Shown here in pieces: positions 1 through 12,287 of a stretch of 64,000 nucleotides of DNA (positions are counted from its first letter, which is position 1; each line of letters starts with the position of its first letter). The DNA is from Calonectria ilicicola. Taxonomy: Eukaryota; Ascomycota; Sordariomycetes; Hypocreales; Nectriaceae. The stretch covers positions 2,108,001-2,172,000 of the forward strand of contig CP085834.1 in assembly GCA_020809705.1 (NCBI GenBank), given 5' to 3'. A program made the position numbers and the translations under genes. The notes beneath the pieces were generated by a model. That model was not told where the DNA came from and ran no database searches. It saw only the letters and a list, made by a program, of their open reading frames with translations.

Positions 1-3000
1 TTATATAAATCTTATTTATAATAATAATTTAATTTTATAAATTTTATAATTTTAAATAATTAAAGAAAATTATTATTTATAATATCTTTATTTAAATTAC
101 TTAAAGAATAATTTACTTTAATATAATTACTTTATTTTATAAAATAATTAATTAAAAGATTAATTATAAATAATAGCCTTACTTTTTAAGGTTTTTAATC
201 TTCTTAAATATATCTTATTTTTTATAATTTAATATATTTAATATTATTATTTTATTATTAGATTAATATTTAAATTAGAAATTATATTTTAATAATTATT
301 TTATTTAATAATTTTATTATTTTATAAAATATTAATATTTTATAAAGTATATTAGGTTCTTATAATCTATAATAATAATAAATAAATTATAATTATATAA
401 TTTTATTTTTTAAATATTTAAATAATATATAATTATTAATATCTTTTTATTATAAATTAAATAGTTATATTTTACTAGGCTTAGTTATTATAAGTAAAAG
501 GTAACTAACTAATAGTAGCCTTATTTATCTTCTTAAATTAGAACTTCTTTTAATATATTATTTAAATAATTAATTTTAAAAAATATTAATTTATTTAGAT
601 TTTATTATTATAATATAAGAGCTTTATAAAACCTATATTTAAATTCCTAGAAAACTACTTTCTTACTAAATCTTTATTTAAAAATAATCTCTTTTTAAAT
701 TAATATTATTAAAAGAATTAATATTTTTATAAAATTTAAAATAAAGATTTAATAATAATTTATAAAATTTAAAAAACTTTATATATTTTTTATTATTTAA
801 AGTACTTTTTATTTATAAATTATTTATTATTTTTCTAAATTATAAAATACTTTTTTTTAATTTATATAATAAATCTTAAATATTTTATCTTTTAAATTAT
901 AAACTTATATTTTTTTAAATTTAAATATAATTTAATAATAATTAAAATATAAAATATCTTTTATATTTTTATTAAATAATCTTTTTTAAATTAGTAAAAT
1001 AAATTAATATATTATTTAAATAAATTATAATAAAATTATTTAAAAAGTCTTATAATATTTTATTTATATATCTTTAGAATATAATAAGTATATTACTTAA
1101 ATTAAATAAATATATTAGCCACTTATATAATTTAAACTAGATCTAGAAGGCAATTTTGACCTTATATTCTTTAGTTATTTAGATCTTATAAAAGGTAATA
1201 ATTATATTTAACTTAATAAATTATTTAATTTTAAATAAATTTTATAATATTTTTATAATTAAAAGAAAAAGATATTAATTTTATTATATAATAATATTAA
1301 ATATATAATAATTATAATAAAAGTATAATCCTTTTTTAAGCTTTTTAATAAATAATACTAAGATATTAATAATTAAGCTATTAATTTAAATAAATCTTTT
1401 ATTTAATAGATTTTTAAAAGTTTTTTTAAAGATTAATAATTCCTTTTTAAATATATTATATAAAGATTTTTAAAAAAATAATAATTTATTTTTAAATTTA
1501 TTTTATTATAAATTAATTTTATAATTAATATTTAATTAATATAATAATAATTTAATTACTTTTATTATTAAAAATAATTTTTTAAATTTATTAAATAATA
1601 TAATTAAAATCTATTTTTTTAAATCTTTCTTAATCTTTTATTAAAGAACTTTTTTAATATTTTTTAAATTAATAGATTATATTAATAATACTATTAGATT
1701 ATATATCCTATATAAGTAATAATATTTAACTATAAAGATTATAATTATAATATAATAAGCTACTTATATCTAATAAACCTTTAAGATTTCTTCTTTATTA
1801 ATAAGCTATAACTTAATTCTAATTACTTTATAAATAATATACTTTTTTATTATATTATAAATAATTTTATTTACCTTTAATTAAGGCTTACCTAGGAATA
1901 AATCTTCTTCTAAGCCTTTTATAATATAAATATATAATCTTTATTTATAATCTTTTATTTTAAAGATTAATACTATAACCTTAAAAGTATAAATCCTTTT
2001 CTTAAACTTAATAAAATTATTAAGCTATTATAATTTCTTTTTAATATATAAAAAAGCTAGCTAATTAGTTAGATTTTTATTTATAAAGGTAAAAGTATTA
2101 TAATTTATATTAATAAAAGCTTAAATAAATTAATTATTAATTTTTACTTTAATTAAAACTAATTTATTAATTATTATAAGCTTTTATTTTACTTACCTTT
2201 AAAAATCTTCCTTAAATAACTTTAATACTTAACTTTATATTAAAGCTTTTTATTTTTTAAATCTTTACCTTTATTAATAAATAAATCTAATTTTATAAAA
2301 TTAATATTATTAATTTATTTAGCTTTTTTTATATAAGATTATTAAATTATTAATTAATAAATTTAATAAAAGATTTTTAAATAATTAAGATTTTTATAAT
2401 TAAAGTAATATTATATATTCTAATTTTAATTATTAATAAATTATTTATAAAAGATTAATTTCTTAATAATTATTTTATTTATTATTAATATATTACCTTT
2501 ATAATCTTTAATTATTTTAAAAATTTAAAAAATATAATCTTATTTTTAACTAATAATAGATTTCTTTTTCTTTAATTTCTTAAATTTCTTTAACTTCTAA
2601 ACTATATCCTATATTTAAGCTAGCTAGCCTATATAATTATATAATAGATCTACTATAATCAAGTTATACTATAATTATAAATTTAATATATCTTTTAAAA
2701 AAATAATCTTAATTTAATTAGCTTATTAAAAGTCTTCTATATCTATTATAATTTATTTAAATTTAAATAAAAAGCTTATAAAAAAAATATTTTTATTTTA
2801 TTAAAAGATTTATAAAGATATTATTATATATACTTATAAATTAATATTTTTATATATATAATCTAAATAATATATAAAATTTATAAAATTATAATAATCT
2901 TTAAATTTTTTAATAATATAAAAAATAATTATTACTTTTTAAAATATTATTATTAAATATAAATTAATTAAATATTAAAACTTTTAATTTAATATATAAA

Positions 3001-6000
3001 AATAAATATTTAATTTTAATTTATTTCTTATTTATTATAATTATATTAAATATTTATAATAATTATTTAAAAACTTTAATAAATTTAAAAATAATTTCTA
3101 TTTTAAAAAAAACTATTAAAAAATATTAATATCCAACCCAATTAAACCTAATAACTTTATCTTAACTAAAATCCTTAAATTCTTCTTAAAACATTCTTAT
3201 AATAATATTAATCTCTTTATTATACTACCCTATTAAATTTTTAATTATATAATCTACTTTTAAATTAAAACTAAAATTATATTTAATCTTTATTATATAA
3301 ATTATATTAGCTATTATTAAATTATTTTATTTAATATTAAGCTATTAAATCCTTAATCTATTATTATATTTATAAATATTTTAATTAATAATTTATATTA
3401 AAATTAATTAAATTTTAAATATATAAAAAGCTAATTTTAAATTTATTTAATTTAAAAAATACTTTATATTAATCTATCTAAAGCTAAGAAGAAAGAAGAA
3501 AAAGATAATTAAAAGAATATATTCTTCTAATTATATATACCTTAATATGCCCTTATTACCAATATAGTCATAAAGCTTAATCTAGGTGGATATGGTATAG
3601 CTGTAATCCTCTGCTAGGCTTCAGCCTGTGATATTTTTAAATATCCTACCTTTAAATATTTTTATTATTAATAAAAAAATAGCTTTTAAAAATACTTTTA
3701 TAGTTATTTTCCTTAATATATAATAATAACTTTATATTTATTATATTAATACTAATATAATAACTAAAATTAAAATATATTAAAAGATTATAAGTAAGGC
3801 TATAAATAAAGAAGCTAATAATATTATAGCTAATAATAAAGCTATTAAAGTATCTTAAGGAAATAATAAAAATTTCACCTCCTATACATTATAATAAATA
3901 ATAATCTTTAACTAAGATTTAATACTTACTACTTAATATATTATACTTTATATACTCTTTAAAAACTACTTTAAAATAACTTAAAAAGTAATAAAAACCT
4001 TATATAATCTCTAGTAAAATAATATCTTAAAATATATTTCCAATATATATATATCATAATAATAATAAGTGAAATACTTTATTAATAATTATTAGAATTT
4101 TAATTAATAAATTAATAACTTAATTAAAATTACTTATAAAAATATAAAGTTATACCTTTTAACTAATATTAATAATCTTCTTTATCTTTATAATATAATT
4201 TTATATATATTAGAATAAAAGAAATATAATTATAAGTAAATAATTAATTAAATAATAATAAGTATATTAATTAAGAATAGCTTAGTAAATTAATTATTTA
4301 AATTAATTATATTATTATTAATCTTTTAAATAAGTAATATTATATTTTTATTACCTTATTAAAAATACTTTTAAAGCTAAAGTTAAGGCTAATATAGCCT
4401 TATATATATACTTTTATATATTAATATAATCTTTCTTATAGTTATTATCTAAAAAAGCTTATAAAGAATAAGTAGCCTCTTATTACGAAAATAGTTTATT
4501 TATACTAATAATTATAAAAACTATTAATATAAATATCTAATATTTAAGTTTAAAAATTATTATCTTTTATTTTTAAAATATTAATAAATTATTTCTTTAA
4601 ATTCTTAATCTCACTATTATTAAAATTATTTATAACTACTCTTAACTACTTATAAATAATATAAAACTCAAAATCTTTTTATTTTTAATTACTAACCTTA
4701 AAAATATACCTCTAATAATATAATAAACCCTATAATCTTTATTACTATCTTAAAAATAAGAATTAAGAAAAAATACATTTAAAAATATATTAAATCTACC
4801 TACCTTAAAATAACCTTTTATTATTATTTTATAACTATTATAAGGTAACTACCCTTTAAAACTAAGCATACAAAGAACTTAATTATAAGTAAAGCTTAAA
4901 GAGATAATAGTCTAATTATAAGGATCTTAGATATTATTACTTAAATAATCTAAAATATAGCCTATATAATTAAAAATATAGGGTTAAGAATTAAGAAAAG
5001 AATAAAATAAAGATGGCTAAGCTTATAGTTTATTAGTTAAATAGATAATACTAGCCTTATTAATAAAAGAAATTATCTATATAAGTAAAATAATAATTAA
5101 GCTATAATATATTTATTTTTAAAGAAATTATAAAAATATATTTTTTAAATAATTTAGAAAAAGCTAGGCTTAAGCTTTAAGCTAGATTATTATTATATTT
5201 ATAATTATTAAATTAAAATATATATTATCTTTATAATTTTCTTATATACTTTTCCTTATAAAATATTTACTATAAATTATATTAAAATCTTAAGAGAGAT
5301 AGGGATAAGAAGAAACTAGGTGGACTTTAAGTGATTTTGGTATATGAATAATAATATAATAGTGTGCGTATAGTATTACTCTAATTTAAATATAAATAAA
5401 TAAAAATATTTATTAAAATTTAAAGAAGAAATTAAAAAGATTTAATAATAAAATAATATAGAAAATAAGATTAAGATTAAGTTAATTTTTTAAGAATATA
5501 ATTTTTTTTAAAAAAATATATTTAAAAATAATAAAATTTTTATTTAAAAATAATAATAAATAATAAAATCAATATTAAGATATTTTAAAATATTTAAATA
5601 TAAAAGATTTTTTTTAAATAATAAATAAAAATAATTTTTAAAGAAATTAAATAAAGAAGATTATAGATAAATTAATATATTAAATAGAATAATTATAAGA
5701 ATATAGTAATAAAAAGAAAAGAAAGAAAAATAGTAAGAAAGATTACTTTTAAATAGATATTATATTAAAATAAGAAATATAAATAATGGTTTAATTAAAT
5801 AACTAATAGGATATAATTAGTATTTAAGTATTTTATTTTTATTATATAAAAATTTTATTAAGTAATAGATAAAATTGGCTTTATAAAGGTTATTATAATT
5901 AATATATTAGAAAGATATTTAATAAGGATTTTTAATATTTATATATATAATTTAATTATATATATAGTATTTACTTATTTAATTATACTTTTCATAAAAA

Positions 6001-6494
6001 TAATAATTCTAATAATTAAAATATTAATAAATAAATAAATTTTCTTTAATAAATTAATAAAATTAATTAATATTAAATAATTTAAATAATTATTTTAATA
6101 ATTATAAAAAGAAAATAATAATAATTTTAATTAATTTATTTATATTATTATATTATAAAATATAATAATTAATTAATTTTATTTTAAATTATATAATAAT
6201 TTTATTATATAATTATTTATTATTTAATATAATTTTATTATTTATTTTAATAAAAATATAAAAATAATTTATAATAATATATATATATTATTTTTATATT
6301 TTTTTTATTTTATAATTATTTATTAATAAATAAATTTTAAAAAATAAATATTTTATTTTTAAAATATATATATTAATTTATAATAGTTTTTTTTAAATAA
6401 GAAATAAGATTAATTATTATATTAAATATAAAAAATTTAAAATTTATTAAATTTCTGGATTTAATAAATATATTATTAATTAAATTATTTAATT

Positions 6495-7262
6495 ATATAT
6501 CTTTTATATAATTATTTTCTTTCTCTTAAAAAAGAAAGATACTAATAAGATTATAAAACCTAAAAGCACACCTTATAATAAACTTTTATATTAATTAATA
6601 TAATCACTTTTATATTAACTTTAAAACTTAAAAACAATATAAAATAAAAAAACCTTAATAATTAAAAACTATATATAATAAAAGAAAGAATTTTTAACTA
6701 AAAATATAATAATATATACTTAAATAAACCTCTCTTAAATATATACTATAAAAAAAACCTTTAAATACATAACCTTAAATACACATACATGTCTTTCATA
6801 TAGTTATTTTCTTCCTCTTAGGAAAGGAAGACACCGACAACGGTCATAGGACCTGAAGGCACACCTTATAATAGACTTTTAGATCTATTAGCATAATTGC
6901 CCTTGTGCTAACTCTGGAGCCTAAAGGTAATATATAATGAAAACCTTGATAGTAAATATCTTAGCTATATATATATATATTTAAAAGTATATATTTAAAG
7001 GTTTTTTTTAATATATATTTAAAAAGATTTATTTAAATATATATTATTATATTTTTAATTAAAAATTCTTTCTTTTATTATATAAGGATTTTATATATTA
7101 AGATTTTTATTATATATTGCCTTTAGGCTCTAGAGTTAGTATAAGGGTAATTATATTAATAGATCTAAAAGTCTATTATAAGATATACCTTTAGATCCTA
7201 TAACCTTATTAGTATCTTCTTTTTCTAAAAGGAAGAAAATAATTATATAAAAGATATATTTA
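6495..7262. repeat. Inverted-repeat element with a third internal copy
   Basis: A unit of roughly 280 bp lies forward at about 6501-6783 and inverted at about 6985-7262; a shorter, forward, least-mutated copy lies between them at about 6793-6960. The shared core is recognisable in all three by an AAGG(A)AAG-like tract, GCACACCTTATAAT, a TAGATCTATTA box and a CCTAAAGG-type segment. The middle copy keeps most G and C; the outer arms carry A or T at the same positions. The whole looks like a palindromic or MITE-like element, or head-to-head insertion of one small repeat. Boundaries are by eye. Confidence 0.75.
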
Positions 7263-7555
7263 ATTTTATATTTTTAAATATTTTTTTTTAAAAAAATTAT
7301 AATTAAATAATATTTAAATATTATATTAAATTATTTTATATAATATATTAAATTCCTTTTTTAATTTTATTAAAATTAAAATTTAAAAAATATATAATAA
7401 TAAAAAAAGAAAAATTTAAAAGATTTATTAATTTTATTAAAGTAAAAAAAATTCTTTTATATAAAATATATTAAATATTAAAAGATTAAATTATTTAATT
7501 TAAAGTTTTATTAATTTATTAAAAATTAAAATTAAAATAATAAAGAAGCTAACTA

Positions 7556-8410
7556 ATATATATAATAAATCTATTTTAGTAAATTATACGCTTTAACTTA
7601 GAGAGAGCTTTAAAGCTATAATAGTAGTAAATATAATTAAACTTAATTATATAATTTACTTAATTAAAATATAATTAACTTTATAATAAGATTATCTTTA
7701 TAAAAATTTAAATAATTATATTTAAAATAACTTCTTTTATTAAAATTATAAATTTTAATATATATTTTTTATTATTTTTAATATAATATTATTTAAATAT
7801 TAAAAAATATATTAATAATATTTTTCATAAATAACTATCTTTTATATTATATATTAAATATTAATTAAAATTTATTAAAAATGAATTAAATATAAATAAT
7901 AATATTAATTTTATAATTTATTAAAAAATAAAATTTATTATATATAAATTTTAAATATTTTAATTTTATATTATTAATTTTAATATAAATAATTAAAAAT
8001 TTATTAAAAAAAATATAAAATTATAAAAAATACTATATAAAAATATAATAAATTTATTTTAATAAATTATAAGCTTTAACCTAGAGGGAGCTTTAAAGCT
8101 ATAATAGTGGTAAATTTAATTAAGTTTAGTTATATAATTCGCCCAACTAAGATACAATCAACTATAATAAATTTATATTTAAAAGATTAAATTTAATAAA
8201 AAAAAGCTTAATTATAGATATTTATAGTAATAAATATAAAAACTAGATAAATAAGATTTAAAGAGAAGTGAGGTTTATTTATAAAGATTGAGAGAGGTGT
8301 AAGATTAAGGAAAAGAGAGGGTTAAATAGCACTTATTTAAGTAATTAAAAGTGCTTTTTTTCTATTTAATATTTAGTAATAATATAATTATTAATAATAA
8401 ATCTATATTT
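7556..8410 (+). repeat. Long direct repeat, copy 1 (LTR-like)
   Basis: Begins with an AAATCTATTTTAGTAAATTA-like segment followed by GAGAGAGCTTTAAAGC and ends near AATTAAAAGTGCTTTTTTT. The same ordered blocks recur at 9545-10385. A second start-like segment (AAATTATAAGCTTTAACC then GAGGGAGCTTTAAAGC) occurs inside this copy at about 8040-8160, so it may be an internal duplication. That inner stretch retains more G/C than its surroundings. Inverted partial copies lie at about 10,600-10,870 and 11,490-11,760. It could be a retrotransposon LTR or a repeated DNA-element end; no coding region remains to decide. Confidence 0.65.
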
Positions 8411-9544
8411 TAATAGATAAAGGAATATATTGAAGTTTATAAGTTCTATTTAATAATTAAATATATTAATAATTATAATGTTATTAAAGAAATAAAAAAG
8501 GAGTTTAAAAAATAAATAAAAAAGAAGAAAAATAATTATTAAATTAGAATTTATAAGATTTTAAAATAAATAATAATATATTTAGAATTATAAAATAATT
8601 AAAAGTATTTTTTTAATTTAAATTATTATTTTTATAAATAAAAAAATAAAATCTATATTATAAATAATAATTAAATAAAAATATTATATTTAATATTATT
8701 TAAAAAATTTTAATTTTAATAATATTTTTAATTTATAAATTAATTTTTTAAAATTATAATTATATTTTATTTTTTTTAAAAATAATTATAAATAATTTTA
8801 AAATTAAAAATATTTTAATTTATATTAAAAATATAATTTTAAATATAAATAATATAATTATAAATTTTTTAAAAATAATATAAAAAATCTTTATTTAATA
8901 TAATATTAAAAAATAAATTTATATATAAATTTTAATTATAAAAATAATTAATTTAAATTATATTATAAATTACTTTTTTTATAATAAATAAAATAACAAA
9001 AATTAAATTTTAAAATATAATAATTAAAATTAAATTACTTAAATACAAACTTTTATAAAGATCTTTTATATTATTAATTCTTTTTTTATTATATATAAAA
9101 TTGATTTATAAATTTAAATAATTAAATCTTTTAAAAAAATTAAAATAAATTTATTTTAATATTATTAAATATAATAAATATATTAATAATATAATAATTT
9201 TTTAAATTAATAATAATTTGTATTAAATAATTTATAATATTATATATAATTTAAATAAATCTATTAAATAAAGTAAAAATAATAAAATTATTTTTAATTT
9301 CAATAAAATAAAGATTATATATTTTAATTATAAATAAAATAATAATATTAATTTATTAATATTTTATAAAAATATATTAAAAATAATTAATAAAATAATT
9401 TATTAATTAAATATTTAATTAAATTATAAATTAAAATTTAATTATTATATAAATATATAAACTATTAAAATTAAGATAATATTATTTTTTTTTATAATAT
9501 AATTAATATAATTTATAATTTTAATTTAAAAATAATAAAAAAAG

Positions 9545-10385
9545 TTATGCAAGTATATTTTAGTAAATTATAAGTTTTAATTTAAAAAGAGCTTTAAAAC
9601 TATAATAATAATAAATATAATTAAGTTTAATTATATAATTTACTTAATTAAAATATAATTAATTTTATAATAAAATTATTTTTATAAAAACTTAAATAAT
9701 TATATTTAAAATAATTCTTTTTATTAAAATTATAAATTTTAATATATATTTTTTATTATTTTTAATATAATATTATTTAAATATTATATTTTTTATAATT
9801 AAAATTATTTACTTATTAAAAAATATATTAATAATATTTTTTATAAATAATTATTTTTTATATTATATATTAAATATTAATTAAAATTTATTAAAAATAT
9901 ATTAAATATAAATATTTATATTTTTAAATTTATAATTATTTAAAAAATAAAATTTATTATATATAAATTTTAAATATTTTAATTTTATATTTTTAATTTT
10001 AATATAAATAATTAAAAAATTATTAAAAAAAATTATAAAATTATAAAAAATATTATATATAAGTATAATAAATTTATATTAAAGAATTAAATTTAATAAA
10101 AAAAGTTTTATTATAAATATTTATAATAATAAATATAAAAATTAATTAGATAAGATTAAAAATAAAGTAAGATTTATTTATAATAATATAAACTAAGGAA
10201 ATTAAGGGAGGTAATAAATGGACCTTATATAGTTAACTTTATTAGCTGCTATTCTTAGTTTTTATATAGTGTGTGTAAAGAGGAAAATTTATATTCTAAG
10301 GTTAAAGAAAAAAGAGGGCTAGATAGTATTTATCTAAGTAATTAAAAGTGCTTTTTTTTATTTAATATTTAATGAAAATATAATT
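9545..10385 (+). repeat. Long direct repeat, copy 2 (LTR-like)
   Basis: A second forward copy of the 7.5-8.4 kb repeat, more A/T-converted at the start and carrying GGGCTAGATAGTATTTATCTAA before AATTAAAAGTGCTTTTTTT at its end. A less converted stretch lies at about 10,190-10,330. Its spacing from copy 1 (about 2 kb) would allow a short internal region of a dead retroelement, but inverted copies just downstream argue for nested insertions instead. Confidence 0.6.
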
Positions 10386-10599
10386 ATGAGTTATATAAGT
10401 ATATATTAAATTAGTATTCTTTTACAATATAAAAATTTAATTTTTAAATAAAATAATAATAATTAATTATAAAAAAAATTAATATATAAATATAATTAAA
10501 TAAATAAATAAAATATATAAAACTTTTATAATAATATTTAAATTAATAATCTTTTTTTTAATTTTTTATAAAAAAATAAATATTTTATTAATTTAATAA

Positions 10600-10870
10600 T
10601 TATATTTTTATTAAATATTAAATAAAAAAAAGTACTTTTAATTACTTAAATAAATATTATTTAGCCCTCTTTTTTCTTAATCTTAAAATTATCTTTTTTA
10701 ATTTTTATAAATAAATCTTATTTCTTTTTAAATCTTATTTATTTAAGTTTTATATTTACTATTAATAATATTTATTATAAAAATTTTAAATTTAAATTTA
10801 TTATATTTATTATTATTATAATTTTAAAGCTTTCTTTAGATTAGAGTCTATAATTTACTAAATTTTATTA
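10600..10870 (-). repeat. Inverted partial copy of the direct repeat
   Basis: Reads AAAAAGTACTTTTAATTAC, then GCCCTCTTTTTTCTTAATC, then a GCTTTC-TTAGA segment: the reverse complement, in reversed order, of the end and start blocks of the forward repeats. It forms a large hairpin-capable arrangement with the copy ending at 10,385. Limits are approximate. Confidence 0.55.
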
Positions 10871-11489
10871 ATTAATTAAATTATAAAAGCTTAATAATAG
10901 AGATTTATAGTTTATGTATATTATTTTAATATAGATTATTTATTTATTTATAAAATAAAATATAATATATATAAAAAATTTAATTATAAAATTATTAAAT
11001 TTTAAAAAATTATATATTTTATTTTTAAAATATTATATTTTAAATTTCTTTATTTTTTTTTATTTATTTTCTTTAAAATCTATTTAAAAAAATATAATAA
11101 AGTTTTTTTTTAATAAATAAAATAAATTTTATTTTAGGATATTATAATATATATAAATAATTTAAAAAAAAATTAAATATAAATTTCTAATATATTATAA
11201 TAATTAATGATATAATTATAATTTTAAATAATTTAAATTAATTAAAATTAAAAATATTAAAATTAAAAATATATTAAAAAACCTTAAAAAAGCTTTTAAA
11301 ATTACTTTTTATTTATTAAAGATTTATATATATTTAAATAATATATTAATTATTAAAATAATAAATAAAAAATTATTTAAATTATTATAATATATATTTT
11401 TAAAATATTAAAAATTAATAAAAATATATAAATAAATAATAATAAAATAATATTTAAAATATATAAATATTTTATAATAATTATATTAT

Positions 11490-11760
11490 TATTAAATCTT
11501 AAATAAAAAAAAGCACTTTTAATTACTTAAATAGGTACTATCTAGCCCTTCTTTTTCCTTAATTTTAATATATTTATTTATTATCTTTCTTAATCTTCAT
11601 AAATAAATCTTATTTGTTATTAAATCTTATTTATTTAATTTTTATATTTATTATTATAAATATTTATAATAAAATTTTATTTTATTAAATTTAATTCTTT
11701 AAATATAAATTTATTATACTTTTATATAATATTTTTTATAATTTTATATTTTTTTTAATA
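11490..11760 (-). repeat. Second inverted partial copy of the direct repeat
   Basis: Contains AAAAAAAGCACTTTTAATTA followed by CTAGCCCTTCTTTTTCCTTA, the reverse complement of the 3' part of the forward repeats, and continues into the TTTATTATACTT block. It is less mutated than the 10.6 kb copy (GCACTTTT is preserved). Limits are approximate. Confidence 0.55.
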
Positions 11761-12149
11761 AATTTTTAATTATTTAAATATTATTTAAATATTTTTTTTT
11801 AATTTTTTTTAATATATAATAATATATTAAAAAATATTATTTATTTTATATAATAAAATAATAATAATATTAATAAATAATAAAAAATTTAAAATAAAAA
11901 TATAATAATAAATTATTAAATAAAAAAAATTATATTATAAATATTTATATATAATACTTTTATAATTTATTTAAATTATATATTTTAATCTTAATTAAAA
12001 ATATTTACTTTAAATTATAAAAAAAGAAATATATAATATTTTAAAATATAATATTAGATATTTAAATAGATTAAATAGTTATTCTACTAGCTTAATATAT
12101 CTTTTTACTTTTATAGGAGGTTAGCAGAGACTTTATCCTCGTAAGATGG

Positions 12150-12275
12150 AAATATAACACATACACACATATAATAACTAATATCACATCCCTGCTTACA
12201 AAACAGAAATACAAAATACATACACACACCTATAAGACAAAAATAAAACATATACACACTTATATATATCTCTAC
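12150..12275. repeat. Degenerate ACATACACAC-type tandem repeat
   Basis: Three or four imperfect units of the form AAA-ACAcATACACACa-TATAA occur between the end of the AT block and the stop codon of the decarboxylase gene. They are purine/C-rich on this strand, so they lie in the 3' untranslated or terminator region of that minus-strand gene. Confidence 0.5.
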
Positions 12276-12287
12276 TACACTAACTAC

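Larger units (their letters stand above)
1..12100. repeat. AT-rich, RIP-degraded repeat block
   Basis: About 12 kb in which nearly every base is A or T (the first two 60-base lines contain one and five G/C). No open frame of 60 codons exists on either strand, although frames elsewhere in the window reach 500 codons. TpA is everywhere and CpA is rare. Several repeat copies inside it differ mainly by C-to-T and G-to-A changes (see the nested entries). In filamentous ascomycetes this is the hallmark of repeat-induced point mutation acting on transposons. Small patches that kept G/C lie near 1140-1170, 3120-3170, 3560-3640, 5300-5380, 6790-6950 and 8040-8350. I see no telomere repeats, tRNA or mitochondrial gene. 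The block ends abruptly near 12,100. Confidence 0.9.

Noticed and set aside
1..400. Telomere or subtelomere end
   Set aside because: No TTAGGG/CCCTAA array at the window start.
1..12100. Mitochondrial DNA or a mitochondrial insertion
   Set aside because: Extreme A/T could suggest it, but there are no tRNA, rRNA or respiratory-chain reading frames, and repeat copies differ by RIP-type transitions.
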